Assembly: GCF_900162725.1 (NCBI RefSeq)
Contig: NZ_LT799418.1
Coordinates: 1,046,597-1,110,596, forward strand
Length of the DNA: 64,000 bases
From: Parabacteroides sp. Marseille-P3160
GTDB lineage: Bacteria > Bacteroidota > Bacteroidia > Bacteroidales > Tannerellaceae
Direction of reading: 5' to 3'
Part shown: positions 27,246-34,920 of the stretch, in pieces
How the letters are laid out: the number at the start of each line of letters is the position of its first letter
Position numbering within the stretch: the stretch's first letter is position 1
Position numbers and translations under genes: made by a program
The notes under the pieces: generated by a model
The model's input: only the letters and a program-made list of their open reading frames with translations
The model's database searches: none
What the model was told of the DNA's origin: nothing

Positions 27246-29807
27246 TTATTTTATTAATACAGCTTCTTTACCTGCAATCATACATTTCTGGACATCAATT
27301 GTTCCATATTTAATATTGATAAATGGCCTACCGTTTTTGAGGCCTACATTTCCAAATCCGGTGTTTGTAGATAAAAACGATGTAAAGTCGTCGCCAATTC
27401 GTGAATCAATATATAAAGTTTTATTTATCGCATCATATCTTATACCCGTCAAACCTTCCAATAGAGCATAGCTGGCCATGGCACGTGCATACCACGCTCC
27501 GCACTCATATTCATTGAATGGATTGCGAATGCGTCCGTCATAGCGTTTCCGGCAGGTCCGTACAATTTCTAACCCTTTCTCAACCTCTCCTTCAAACATT
27601 AAATGTGCGGCAACCTGATATTCGATTCCCGTCCAAACCTCATCACTATATACAAACGGCAGCTGTAGTTTGCCTCCTTTAGGCCAAGAGCACAATAACA
27701 ATCCTCCTTCATTTCCTAAAGCATAAGTCGGGCGTTGAGGATTTGCATGATTTCGCAAATCTGTTTTCAGATTATATTTGTGAACTGAAAGCAGATGGCT
27801 TTTTACTTTCTCCTTGTCTATCACTTCAGGCATACCGCAAACTAAAGATATCCATGACCCCAGGATCCCATCTGATAAGCATCCTTTCCCATATTGATAT
27901 TTAGGTCCTTCTGCCTCCAGTATTTTTAATGCCTCGGGAGAATAGGATGTCTGGAATGCTTGTGATTTAGTCGGATCCGGTGCATTCAGATCCTTCCATC
28001 GGATGTCCTGAATAAAGTATTCACCGTCATATAGTTTTTCTTCCATATAGGATTTACTCTTCATCATGAGAGTCTCATATCTTGAAACATCTTCTCCTAA
28101 GGATTTACCCATCAGACTAATGGCTTGTAAAGCCCCTGCATAGAAGCTTGTGACCATACCATCAGGGCCCCAAAACTCGATATCATAGGTGTTGTGATGA
28201 GGCTCTTCTATAGCTCCGACTTCTCTCGGATCCCATGTCTTGATACAGTAATCCATACTTCGTTTTACAAGCGGGTAGATCATTTTTAACCAATTATTGT
28301 CTCCTGAAATTCTCCATTCCCGGTATACTTTCATGATGCCGCCGAGTTGGCCATCAGCAGCGGCATGAAAATCATGGATTACGGGTCTTATCGGAAGATT
28401 GGAACGGAAAGCCTGGTGTCCTTCCTTATTTTGACTTACAAAAAACTCAGTTTCTCGCAGCGATCTTTCCATAACAGGAAATAAGTGGGATACAGCTTGT
28501 GCATAGTTCCATACATGTGTGCATGAGCCATGGCATGACCCCCAAGTGTCGCCACAACCTTCCCAGTTCCACATGCGTCCGTCATATTGCCGAAACACGG
28601 TAGGTGATTTTAATATGGTGAGATTGGCTGCTACGGCTTCAATCACTTCAGCCGGTAATGTGCTATTATAAAAAGCATCAGTGAAACTCTGCGTTTTGGC
28701 CTTCAGGCTCTTATAGTTTTTCGACCAATAGGAGGCAACAGATTGCACACTTTCAAACCGGCTGCTATACCAGGGACGATAAGTTCCTTCACCTTTATTG
28801 TCGTACGGATAAGATTTGCTGCTTCCATCGGCAGATACGGGTTGATATGGCATATCTACGTCAGATTTAGGATCACCTCCAATTCTTAAGTCGGATTTTG
28901 GTACATACCATGCCATGAATAGCTTAATGGTTTTTGATTCGCCTGGTCTAAGTTTGAAAGGCACAAATAAAGAAGCTCCTGGAGCACCGGGTTCTTTTTC
29001 AGGGGATGTATTCATTTTGCCGGATGTAAGATCGTTCCAGCACATGGTTAACGGGTCGAACCATCCTCCCCTGAACCAGTTATGATTAACGATTGTTCCG
29101 GGATTATCCGTGTAAATGGCAAAATCTCCTTGATGAAACGGTTCTGTCTCTGTTCCTGTCTGGCTAAGAATAAAACCCTTGTCAGTCGATTGGATAAAAG
29201 AAGTACCCTTGTCATGCACATACATGAAGTTTCTTGTGTTATAAGAAAATATTGCTTCTACGTCTTTGCTACTTGTATTATGAAATTCATACTCGAATCC
29301 GGCAACAGGTAAACTGGAATTGTCAGCATCCGTAGGGATAAATGGATTCCATGCCGTCATTTTAACTTCCACAGGTAATTTATCATCTTTCAGGTCAATT
29401 TCTGCGAAAGGGAAATGCACTGTAAAAGTGGATTCTTTAAACCGGGGAAGCCCCCATGTCCCGCCACCACCCAACGCGGAATTTGGGGCGCCGAATTTTT
29501 TCCAATCGGGAACCTGCCCTTCTAATATTTTTGTTCCGCCTTCTATATCTTTGAAATGGATTGCGGCAAACATAACCGGCTCATTAAAGACCTCCGGCCG
29601 GTGGTGGAGAGACATATTGGATAGGGCCCCACTTCCTTCCACGCAGAACATGCCTGTCCCTATTCCTCCGATAGGAAAAGCAATGCGGTTTGTATATTCA
29701 CCCGTGTATTTCTCGTTATAACTTCGCTCTCGAATCTCTTTTTTTTCGCAACTGAGTAAGAGAATTGTCAATAATATAACTGAACATTTTAAATAAACTT
29801 TTTTCAT
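27246..29807 (-). CDS. GH116-type glycoside hydrolase lipoprotein
   Basis: An 853-residue lipoprotein (lipobox LLLSC, Cys20) with a GH116 N-terminal beta domain (about 35-330: FPIGGIGTGMFCVEGSGALS) and an (alpha/alpha)6 catalytic domain (about 380-800). Likely catalytic positions are Glu416 in NWEGCGD and Asp542 in NTYD; EGC followed by SCTHVWNYAQ is a feature of this subgroup. Known GH116 members are beta-glucosidases, beta-xylosidases and related enzymes, and a beta-D-arabinofuranosidase has been reported in the family. In a PUL with two GH172 enzymes, fucI and araB, an exo-acting beta-D-arabinofuranosidase role is attractive but unproven. Confidence 0.82.
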   Translation of the reverse strand: MKKVYLKCSVILLTILLLSCEKKEIRERSYNEKYTGEYTNRIAFPIGGIGTGMFCVEGSGALSNMSLHHRPEVFNEPVMFAAIHFKDIEGGTKILEGQVPDWKKFGAPNSALGGGGTWGLPRFKESTFTVHFPFAEIDLKDDKLPVEVKMTAWNPFIPTDADNSSLPVAGFEYEFHNTSSKDVEAIFSYNTRNFMYVHDKGTSFIQSTDKGFILSQTGTETEPFHQGDFAIYTDNPGTIVNHNWFRGGWFDPLTMCWNDLTSGKMNTSPEKEPGAPGASLFVPFKLRPGESKTIKLFMAWYVPKSDLRIGGDPKSDVDMPYQPVSADGSSKSYPYDNKGEGTYRPWYSSRFESVQSVASYWSKNYKSLKAKTQSFTDAFYNSTLPAEVIEAVAANLTILKSPTVFRQYDGRMWNWEGCGDTWGSCHGSCTHVWNYAQAVSHLFPVMERSLRETEFFVSQNKEGHQAFRSNLPIRPVIHDFHAAADGQLGGIMKVYREWRISGDNNWLKMIYPLVKRSMDYCIKTWDPREVGAIEEPHHNTYDIEFWGPDGMVTSFYAGALQAISLMGKSLGEDVSRYETLMMKSKSYMEEKLYDGEYFIQDIRWKDLNAPDPTKSQAFQTSYSPEALKILEAEGPKYQYGKGCLSDGILGSWISLVCGMPEVIDKEKVKSHLLSVHKYNLKTDLRNHANPQRPTYALGNEGGLLLCSWPKGGKLQLPFVYSDEVWTGIEYQVAAHLMFEGEVEKGLEIVRTCRKRYDGRIRNPFNEYECGAWYARAMASYALLEGLTGIRYDAINKTLYIDSRIGDDFTSFLSTNTGFGNVGLKNGRPFINIKYGTIDVQKCMIAGKEAVLIK

Positions 29808-29850
29808 GGCATTATATGGAATATAGTTGTAACTGGCGAATAATTTTGTT

Positions 29851-31062
29851 CTACATTTTATATCCTTTCATTCCATAGAATAAAATGAAAAAGAAACAGA
29901 ATAAAGGGATAATAAAGCCGATGGCTATATTTTGTTCCCCTATCAATCCCATCAAAATAGGAGAAAAAGCTCCTCCGGCAACAGCCATTGTGAGGAATGA
30001 CGCCGCCTTTTTTGTATGTATACCCATATCGGCTAAACCTAATGCATAAATAGTCGGGAACATGATAGACATAAAGAAGAAACTTATGTATAATGCATAT
30101 AATGATATTTTCCCTAATCCAAGAATAACTAATATCATTGCTATAATACAAATAAATGCATAGACAGACAGTATTTTATCCGGTTTGAAGCGCCCCATTA
30201 TAAAACTACCGGATAACCTTCCTATCATGAATAATAGCATACCTCCGAATGCGAGGAATTGAGATGCTTTTACAGGTGTAATACTTGGATCTTGTTCTGT
30301 GACATAATTAATGAAGAAGCCGAAAATACCGGATTGTGCCGCCATATATAAAATTTGAGCGACCACTGCCAATACGAAATGCTTATGCTTCCATAAAGGA
30401 TTTAAGCGTGTGGTAGAGATAGCCACTATTTTTTCGTCCGCTTCCTCTTCTTTTATTTCAGGTAATTTTATGAAGAAAAAGAAGACTGTAATGATTAGGA
30501 TACAGATTCCTATAAGAATATAAGGCTTTGTTAATGCCATTGTGTCGTCCGCTGTTGCGCCAAGAATTAATTGTCCTCCGATAAATGGACCTAAAACCCA
30601 GCCTAGCCCATTCAGCGATTGGGATAAATTCAGCCGTTGTGCACCGCTTTCTTTCGGCCCCAATACGGTAGAGTAAGGATTCGCTGCAGTTTCTAAAAAA
30701 CAAAGTCCGCAGGCTACTACAAAAAGAGCGATAAGGAATGGATTAGATGAATGAAAATATGCAGCGGGAATAAAACTGAAAGCTCCTACGGCATACAATA
30801 ACAATCCCAAGATGATTCCTTTCTGATAGCCATATCTTTTCATAAATATTCCTGCCGGAAGACTTATCAGACCATAAGCAATATAGGTGGAAAATTGAAC
30901 CAAACCGGATTGTGCCTTACTCATAGTAAAAGCAACTTGAAAATGTTTATTAAGAACATCTAATAGGCCGTGAGCAAAACCCCATATAAGAAACAGGCTG
31001 CTGACAAGGATAAATGGAATCAAGTAACTTTTGCCGGAAGGAGAATTAAAAATGGATTTCAT
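29851..31062 (-). CDS. FucP-like sugar:H+ symporter (MFS)
   Basis: A 403-residue MFS protein with 12 hydrophobic segments. Diagnostic FucP-family positions are Asp in GLLDVLNKHFQVAFTMS (the LNDIL site of E. coli FucP) and Glu in FLETAANPYSTVLGP. Also seen are RLNLSQSLNGLGW and QSGIFGFFINYV. E. coli FucP carries L-fucose and also D-arabinose, which fits import of D-arabinose released by the PUL enzymes. It is the first gene after the regulator, and a candidate LacI operator lies just upstream. Confidence 0.87.
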   Translation of the reverse strand: MKSIFNSPSGKSYLIPFILVSSLFLIWGFAHGLLDVLNKHFQVAFTMSKAQSGLVQFSTYIAYGLISLPAGIFMKRYGYQKGIILGLLLYAVGAFSFIPAAYFHSSNPFLIALFVVACGLCFLETAANPYSTVLGPKESGAQRLNLSQSLNGLGWVLGPFIGGQLILGATADDTMALTKPYILIGICILIITVFFFFIKLPEIKEEEADEKIVAISTTRLNPLWKHKHFVLAVVAQILYMAAQSGIFGFFINYVTEQDPSITPVKASQFLAFGGMLLFMIGRLSGSFIMGRFKPDKILSVYAFICIIAMILVILGLGKISLYALYISFFFMSIMFPTIYALGLADMGIHTKKAASFLTMAVAGGAFSPILMGLIGEQNIAIGFIIPLFCFFFILFYGMKGYKM

Positions 31063-31076
31063 GTTTTATATAATGA

Positions 31077-31088
31077 TTAATCGATTAA
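31077..31088 (-). promoter_or_regulatory. Candidate LacI-family operator before the FucP-like gene
   Basis: TTAATCGATTAA, a perfect 12-bp palindrome 15 bp upstream of the start codon at 31062. A near-identical site (TTAATCGTTTAA) lies in the promoter of the lacI-type gene, which suggests both are bound by the same repressor. Confidence 0.65.
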
Positions 31089-31130
31089 CTTAAAGAATAT
31101 GCATTTAAATCCTGATAAAAGCTTCCGCTT

Positions 31131-32144
31131 TTACAACAAATCATTATGTAGCGTTGCCGCAAGCTTTAGAATCTGAATGGCTTTAGGAGCGTTTTGCTTA
31201 GCTTTTATTTGCTCAATCAGCAGGTTTACCGCTTTCTGGCCTATCTCTGCAATCGGTTGCAGCACATAAGGGATCGGAGTCGGAAGAAAATCAAAGGCTT
31301 CGTTCTTGTCGAAGCAGACGATTTTTACATCATTCGGTATGGCTATATTCTTACGCATAATACTTCTTACGCCATACATGGAGAGGCTATTGGTGGCGAA
31401 TAGTATCCCGTCGACCTTGCATCCGTCTGCAAACAATTCGTCGACAGACTTGTCAATGTCTTCACTAATATGCGAATAACGTATTTCCTTGACGCATGGT
31501 TTTTCCGCCAAACCGGCATACGCCAAAGCGTCCATATATCCGCTTTTCCGTTCTAATATATGCGGCAAGAGGTTTTTGTAAGTGAACAGTACTATGTCTT
31601 TGCACCCTTGTTCGATCAATAGCCTCGTCGCTTCGAGCGAAGCACGATAGTTGTCGATAACGACATAGCTGCATTGGACGGAAGGAAAATAGCGGTCTAT
31701 CAAAACCAGGGGCACATGGTCTTCTACTAATTTCTGTATGTATTCTTCGCTATATTCGGTGGGTACGATTAGAAAACCATCGACTTGCCTGTTCCTGAAC
31801 ATATTAATCATGGTTTCTATCTTGTCGACGCTTTCATTCGTATTGGTTATGATCACCGTATAGCCGTATTTTTCCGCTTCTTCCTGAATGTAAAAAGCCA
31901 ATGTGCTGAAAAAAGAGTTGGATATATCTGCGACGATGAGCCCTATCGTCTGTGAATGTCCCATCCGCAAACTCCGGGCGATATTGTTCGGTTGGTAATT
32001 CATCATCTTGGCTGTTGCTATGATTTTTTCAGCTACTTCTTTGCTGACGCGCCCATCCTTATCTTTGCCGCTCAGGACTAAAGATACCGTAGCATTCGAT
32101 ACTTCCAATTTCTTAGCTATGTCCTTTATTGATGTGCCTTTCAT
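31131..32144 (-). CDS. LacI family transcriptional regulator of the PUL
   Basis: A 337-residue protein with an N-terminal HTH (SIKDIAKKLEVSNATVSLVL), hinge region (NYQPNNIARSLR) and a periplasmic-binding-protein-like effector domain (IGLIVADISNSFFSTLA, GFLIVPTEYSEE, VLIDRYFP, DGILFATNS). It stands at the head of the minus-strand PUL. The effector is probably a sugar of the pathway, such as D-arabinose or D-ribulose (inference). Palindromes in its own promoter and in front of the next gene imply autoregulation and control of the operon. Confidence 0.9.
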   Translation of the reverse strand: MKGTSIKDIAKKLEVSNATVSLVLSGKDKDGRVSKEVAEKIIATAKMMNYQPNNIARSLRMGHSQTIGLIVADISNSFFSTLAFYIQEEAEKYGYTVIITNTNESVDKIETMINMFRNRQVDGFLIVPTEYSEEYIQKLVEDHVPLVLIDRYFPSVQCSYVVIDNYRASLEATRLLIEQGCKDIVLFTYKNLLPHILERKSGYMDALAYAGLAEKPCVKEIRYSHISEDIDKSVDELFADGCKVDGILFATNSLSMYGVRSIMRKNIAIPNDVKIVCFDKNEAFDFLPTPIPYVLQPIAEIGQKAVNLLIEQIKAKQNAPKAIQILKLAATLHNDLL

Positions 32145-32194
32145 TTTGAAACGGTTTAAAGGATAACAATGAGTATTAGTCTTTGATGATGTCG

Positions 32195-32202
32195 CAAATA
32201 TA
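32195..32202 (-). promoter_or_regulatory. -7 promoter box of the LacI-type regulator gene
   Basis: Minus-strand TATATTTG, a perfect TAnnTTTG match, about 50 bp upstream of the start. The operator-like palindrome begins 4 bp upstream of it. Confidence 0.65.
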
Positions 32203-32206
32203 AAGA

Positions 32207-32218
32207 TTAATCGTTTAA
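32207..32218 (-). promoter_or_regulatory. Candidate LacI-family operator in the regulator promoter
   Basis: TTAATCGTTTAA, one change from the perfect palindrome at 31077-31088, within an otherwise similar context (GATTAATCG, TTAAC). It lies between the -33 and -7 positions of the regulator promoter. Confidence 0.6.
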
Positions 32219-32323
32219 CCTTTAAGATTAAATTATATGTTCTTGAGCATATTTCTAAACGGGTTGCTTTTCCGGAAAATGAATCTCACGGACGATATTG
32301 TAGTTTTATATCATTCGATTGTG

Positions 32324-32331
32324 TACTTTTG
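32324..32331 (+). promoter_or_regulatory. -7 promoter box of the MFS transporter
   Basis: TACTTTTG matches TAnnTTTG. An in-frame start at 32319 would lie inside this box, so the true start is 32355. Confidence 0.6.
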
Positions 32332-32354
32332 CGGCCAATAAAGAATGGTTGATT

Positions 32355-33560
32355 ATGGAGAAGGATGCCTCACAGGCAGTTCCCGGAAAGACGGCTTTCC
32401 GTGTTTTGATCGCTTTGGGAATTGCGCATTGTATGAATGATACGTTACAATCCCTCATTTCCGCTTCTTATCCGATTTTGAAAGACGATCTGGTATTGAG
32501 TTTCGGGCAAATCGGATTAATTACCTTGGTTTATCAGCTGGCGGCTTCCATGTTCCAACCGCTTTTCGGACTTTATTTCGATAAACGGCCTTCGCCTTGG
32601 TCGCTTCCCTTGGGCATGAGCTTTATCCTGTTGGGGATCATCTTGTTGGCTTACGCTTCGACACTGGGACTCGTATTGCTTTCCGTTTTTTTAGTAGGGC
32701 TGGGTTCCTCCGTTTTTCATCCGGAAGCCTCCCGGCTTACGTCCATGGCGTCGGGTGGAAGGAGAGGGCTGGCGCAGTCGGTTTTCCAGGTCGGCGGTAA
32801 TTTCGGCAGTTCACTGGGTCCTTTGCTGGCCGCCCTGCTGATCGCTCCCTACGGGCGGCAGAATCTGAGTCTGTTTGCCTTGCTTGCCTTGTCGGCTATT
32901 GTGTTGATGGTGCCGATCGCACGCTGGTACCAACGCTATCTGGCCCATATCAAGCGGGAAGAGCAAGCGGCTCCGGCGCATGTCAAGATGCCCTTGCCTC
33001 GGAAGCAGACCGTCTTTACCATCGCGATCCTGTTGATTCTCATCTTTTCGAAATATATTTACATGGCCAGCCTGACCAGTTATTATACCTTTTATTTAAT
33101 AGAGAAATTCGATGCGACGGTGCAACACTCGCAGTACTTTCTGTTTCTCTTCCTTTTCGCTACGGCGGCGGGAACCTTGCTGGGCGGACCGATCGGCGAC
33201 CGGATCGGGCGGAAATACGTCATTTGGGGATCGATCCTCGGAGCGGCGCCTTTCAGTTTGCTGATGCCTCATATGGGGCTGTTCTGGACGGCGGTCTTCA
33301 GCTTTTGCGTCGGCTTGATTCTTTCTTCCGCCTTTCCGGCGATCCTGGTTTATGCCCAGGAACTATTGCCTTATAAACTGGGATTGATTTCCGGACTCTT
33401 TTTCGGTTTTGCATTCGGTGTGGCGGGAGTCGCTTCGGCCGTCCTAGGGTATATGGCTGACCATTATGGAATTGAGGCCGTTTATAACGTCTGCGCTTAT
33501 ATGCCTTTGCTCGGACTCGTTGCCTGCCTTCTGCCGGATATAAGGAGAAAAAAAGGATAA
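32355..33560 (+). CDS. MFS transporter, fosmidomycin-resistance (Fsr) type
   Basis: A 401-residue membrane protein with 12 predicted helices. The N-terminal GIAHCMNDTLQSLISASYPILK, GLGSSVFHPEASRLTS and QSVFQVGGNFGSSLGPLLA are characteristic of Fsr-like exporters. The family pumps out fosmidomycin or unrelated small molecules; the substrate is unknown here. It diverges from the PUL regulator, is not on the PUL strand, and is probably unrelated to sugar use. Confidence 0.85.
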   Translation: MEKDASQAVPGKTAFRVLIALGIAHCMNDTLQSLISASYPILKDDLVLSFGQIGLITLVYQLAASMFQPLFGLYFDKRPSPWSLPLGMSFILLGIILLAYASTLGLVLLSVFLVGLGSSVFHPEASRLTSMASGGRRGLAQSVFQVGGNFGSSLGPLLAALLIAPYGRQNLSLFALLALSAIVLMVPIARWYQRYLAHIKREEQAAPAHVKMPLPRKQTVFTIAILLILIFSKYIYMASLTSYYTFYLIEKFDATVQHSQYFLFLFLFATAAGTLLGGPIGDRIGRKYVIWGSILGAAPFSLLMPHMGLFWTAVFSFCVGLILSSAFPAILVYAQELLPYKLGLISGLFFGFAFGVAGVASAVLGYMADHYGIEAVYNVCAYMPLLGLVACLLPDIRRKKG

Positions 33561-33561
33561 A

Positions 33562-33722
33562 ATGATTATCCGCATAATATCCTGACAGAGGCATTTAAAT
33601 CCCTGGAAAAATCAGTATACTCAATACATCCATTCAGTATACTGAATCATAAAATCGAGTATACTCGATTCATTCACTCAGTATACTCGATTTTTCACGT
33701 AGGACACAAGGCGGATAATCAT
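33562..33722. repeat. MITE-like segment with 12-bp terminal inverted repeats
   Basis: ATGATTATCCGC (33562-33573) and GCGGATAATCAT (33711-33722) are exact inverted copies. A further partial copy, GGATAATCATT, is at 33732-33742. The four 22-bp repeats lie between them. No transposase is encoded. It could be a miniature transposon or a conserved structured element; the target duplication is unclear. Confidence 0.5.
33609..33696. repeat. Four tandem 22-bp repeats centred on AGTATACT
   Basis: GTATAC occurs at 33615, 33637, 33659 and 33681, exactly 22 bp apart. Unit 2 carries a 16-bp palindrome (ATTCAGTATACTGAAT) and unit 3 an 18-bp palindrome (AATCGAGTATACTCGATT). The same-face spacing of two helical turns suggests cooperative protein binding. 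There are no spacers, so it is not a CRISPR array. Confidence 0.8.
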
Positions 33723-33742
33723 ACAAATAAAGGATAATCATT

Positions 33743-33764
33743 GCGAGGCTCTCGCCTCGCTTTT
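33743..33764 (+). terminator. Hairpin with T-tract
   Basis: GCGAGGC and GCCTCGC, a perfect 7-bp GC-rich stem with loop TCTC, followed by TTTT. It may terminate the upstream MFS transcript. Confidence 0.55.
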
Positions 33765-33769
33765 ATCAT

Positions 33770-33793
33770 CGGCGGAAGCTCCAGCTTCCGCCG
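33770..33793. other. Perfect 11-bp hairpin
   Basis: CGGCGGAAGCT and AGCTTCCGCCG are separated by 2 nt. There is no T-tract. It is the second of three adjacent hairpins. Confidence 0.6.
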
Positions 33794-33799
33794 AACATA

Positions 33800-33820
33800 A
33801 CAGGAGTTTGCCCTGTTTTT
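33800..33820 (+). terminator. Weak terminator-like hairpin
   Basis: ACAGG pairs with CCTGT and is followed by TTTT. It is the third hairpin of the cluster. Confidence 0.4.
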
Positions 33821-33914
33821 GTGTATTTGCTCCCTTTACTCAGCTCAAATAAACCGCTATTCTACTTCACAAATGAATCAACTGCCCTAAAAACTAAAAA
33901 CAGAGTTAAACAAA

Positions 33915-34739
33915 TTAACGAGTAGAATTTAAACAATGACTAAAATAAGTGCTGAAGAAAAGGATTTGATAATCGATGGAATTCTTCCAATAGGCACTGT
34001 TATGCGCTCCAGGGCGCGTGATGTAATCGTGCTTGATATTCCGGTAGAGAAGTTCGTTATGAAGTTTCTCGTTGACGTTATAGAAGAAATCTTCTGTGCC
34101 GCAATCGATAATAATCGCCAGTGAGTCGGGCTGTATCTTGTTCAACTGCGTCATTACGGTATGGGCGTCCCAACGTTCGGGGTTGTCTTTGTAGTCTCCC
34201 AGTTGTTTTTTCATCTCCCAGTTATTCGGGAACGGACGGATGTCGACACCCCCGCTGGTCGAGCCGCAGGCGCCGAATACATCCTGATGCCTGATGCCGA
34301 GCCATAGGCCGCCATGCCCTCCCATGCTCAGTCCGGTGACGGCGCGGCCTTTACGGTCCCGCACGGTTTTATAATGTTGGTCTATATAAGAAACTAACTC
34401 TTTGGAGATGTAGGTCTCGTAGCGTACTTCCGGATTCACCGGGCTGTCCCAATACCAATTGTTTTTGCCGTCCGGACAAACGATGATTAGTCCTTTTTCC
34501 GTCGCCAGTTCCGGCAACTCCGGTTTGATAGACAACCAACTGTCATAGTGGCCGCTGTATCCGTGCAAAAGATAAAGGACGGGAAAGGCTTTTTGCCCGC
34601 CGTAGTTTTCCGGAAGAATGACTATGTTTTTAATGGAGACGTTCATGGACGGGCTTTCGACGACGATCGTGTCTACTTGCTTCTGGGCGGCAAGAAGGTT
34701 GCAGGTGAATAGGAAAAGAAAGAGTACCAGTTGTTTCAT
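33915..34739 (-). CDS. Secreted alpha/beta-hydrolase esterase (esterase D / Ag85 fold)
   Basis: A 274-residue protein with signal peptide (LFLFTCNLLAAQ). LLHGYSGHYDSW forms the oxyanion region, GLSMGGHGG holds the nucleophile Ser, DCGTEDFF the probable acid and GAHNSAYW the His. Relatives include acetyl-xylan and feruloyl esterases and the mycolyltransferase fold group. The natural substrate cannot be inferred. It stands alone, convergent to the MFS gene and divergent from secDF. Confidence 0.8.
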   Translation of the reverse strand: MKQLVLFLFLFTCNLLAAQKQVDTIVVESPSMNVSIKNIVILPENYGGQKAFPVLYLLHGYSGHYDSWLSIKPELPELATEKGLIIVCPDGKNNWYWDSPVNPEVRYETYISKELVSYIDQHYKTVRDRKGRAVTGLSMGGHGGLWLGIRHQDVFGACGSTSGGVDIRPFPNNWEMKKQLGDYKDNPERWDAHTVMTQLNKIQPDSLAIIIDCGTEDFFYNVNEKLHNELLYRNIKHDYITRPGAHNSAYWKNSIDYQILFFSTYFSHCLNSTR

Positions 34740-34839
34740 AGGGCTTTTATCTTATCGGTTTGTTTTTTTGACAGGCAAAGTTACTATTTCCCTTCATGAA
34801 AGAACTATTGATGTGACAAATAATTATCATGATTGGCTT

Positions 34840-34866
34840 TTGAGAATTAAAAAAACTCTATATTTG
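34840..34866 (+). promoter_or_regulatory. Promoter of secDF
   Basis: TTG at 34840-34842 and TATATTTG at 34859-34866, with a 16-bp spacer. The leader is about 48 nt. Confidence 0.65.
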
Positions 34867-34920
34867 CACCTTGAAAAAGCGGACTAATAAAAAACAATAT
34901 AATATAAATATAAAAATCAC

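Larger units (their letters stand above)
33561..33914. other. Intergenic region between convergent genes, rich in repeats and hairpins
   Basis: There is no coding sequence. It contains a 161-bp MITE-like segment with 12-bp inverted ends (33562-33722), four 22-bp repeats, and three consecutive hairpins (33743-33820). Since both flanking genes end here, promoter operators are not expected. Confidence 0.7.

Noticed and set aside
13679-31062. L-fucose PUL (FucI and FucP-like present)
   Set aside because: There is no alpha-L-fucosidase, fuculokinase or fuculose aldolase, while two GH172 enzymes and a ribulokinase are present. D-arabinose explains all parts.
32319-32354. Upstream start of the MFS transporter
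   Set aside because: It overlaps the -7 promoter box at 32324-32331.
33609-33696. CRISPR array
   Set aside because: The repeats are directly adjacent 22-bp units without unique spacers, and no cas genes are nearby.
33915-34739. Ag85-like esterase as part of the D-arabinan system
   Set aside because: The fold group is shared with mycolyltransferases, but the gene is separated from the PUL by an unrelated MFS gene and the repeat region, and its family is broad.
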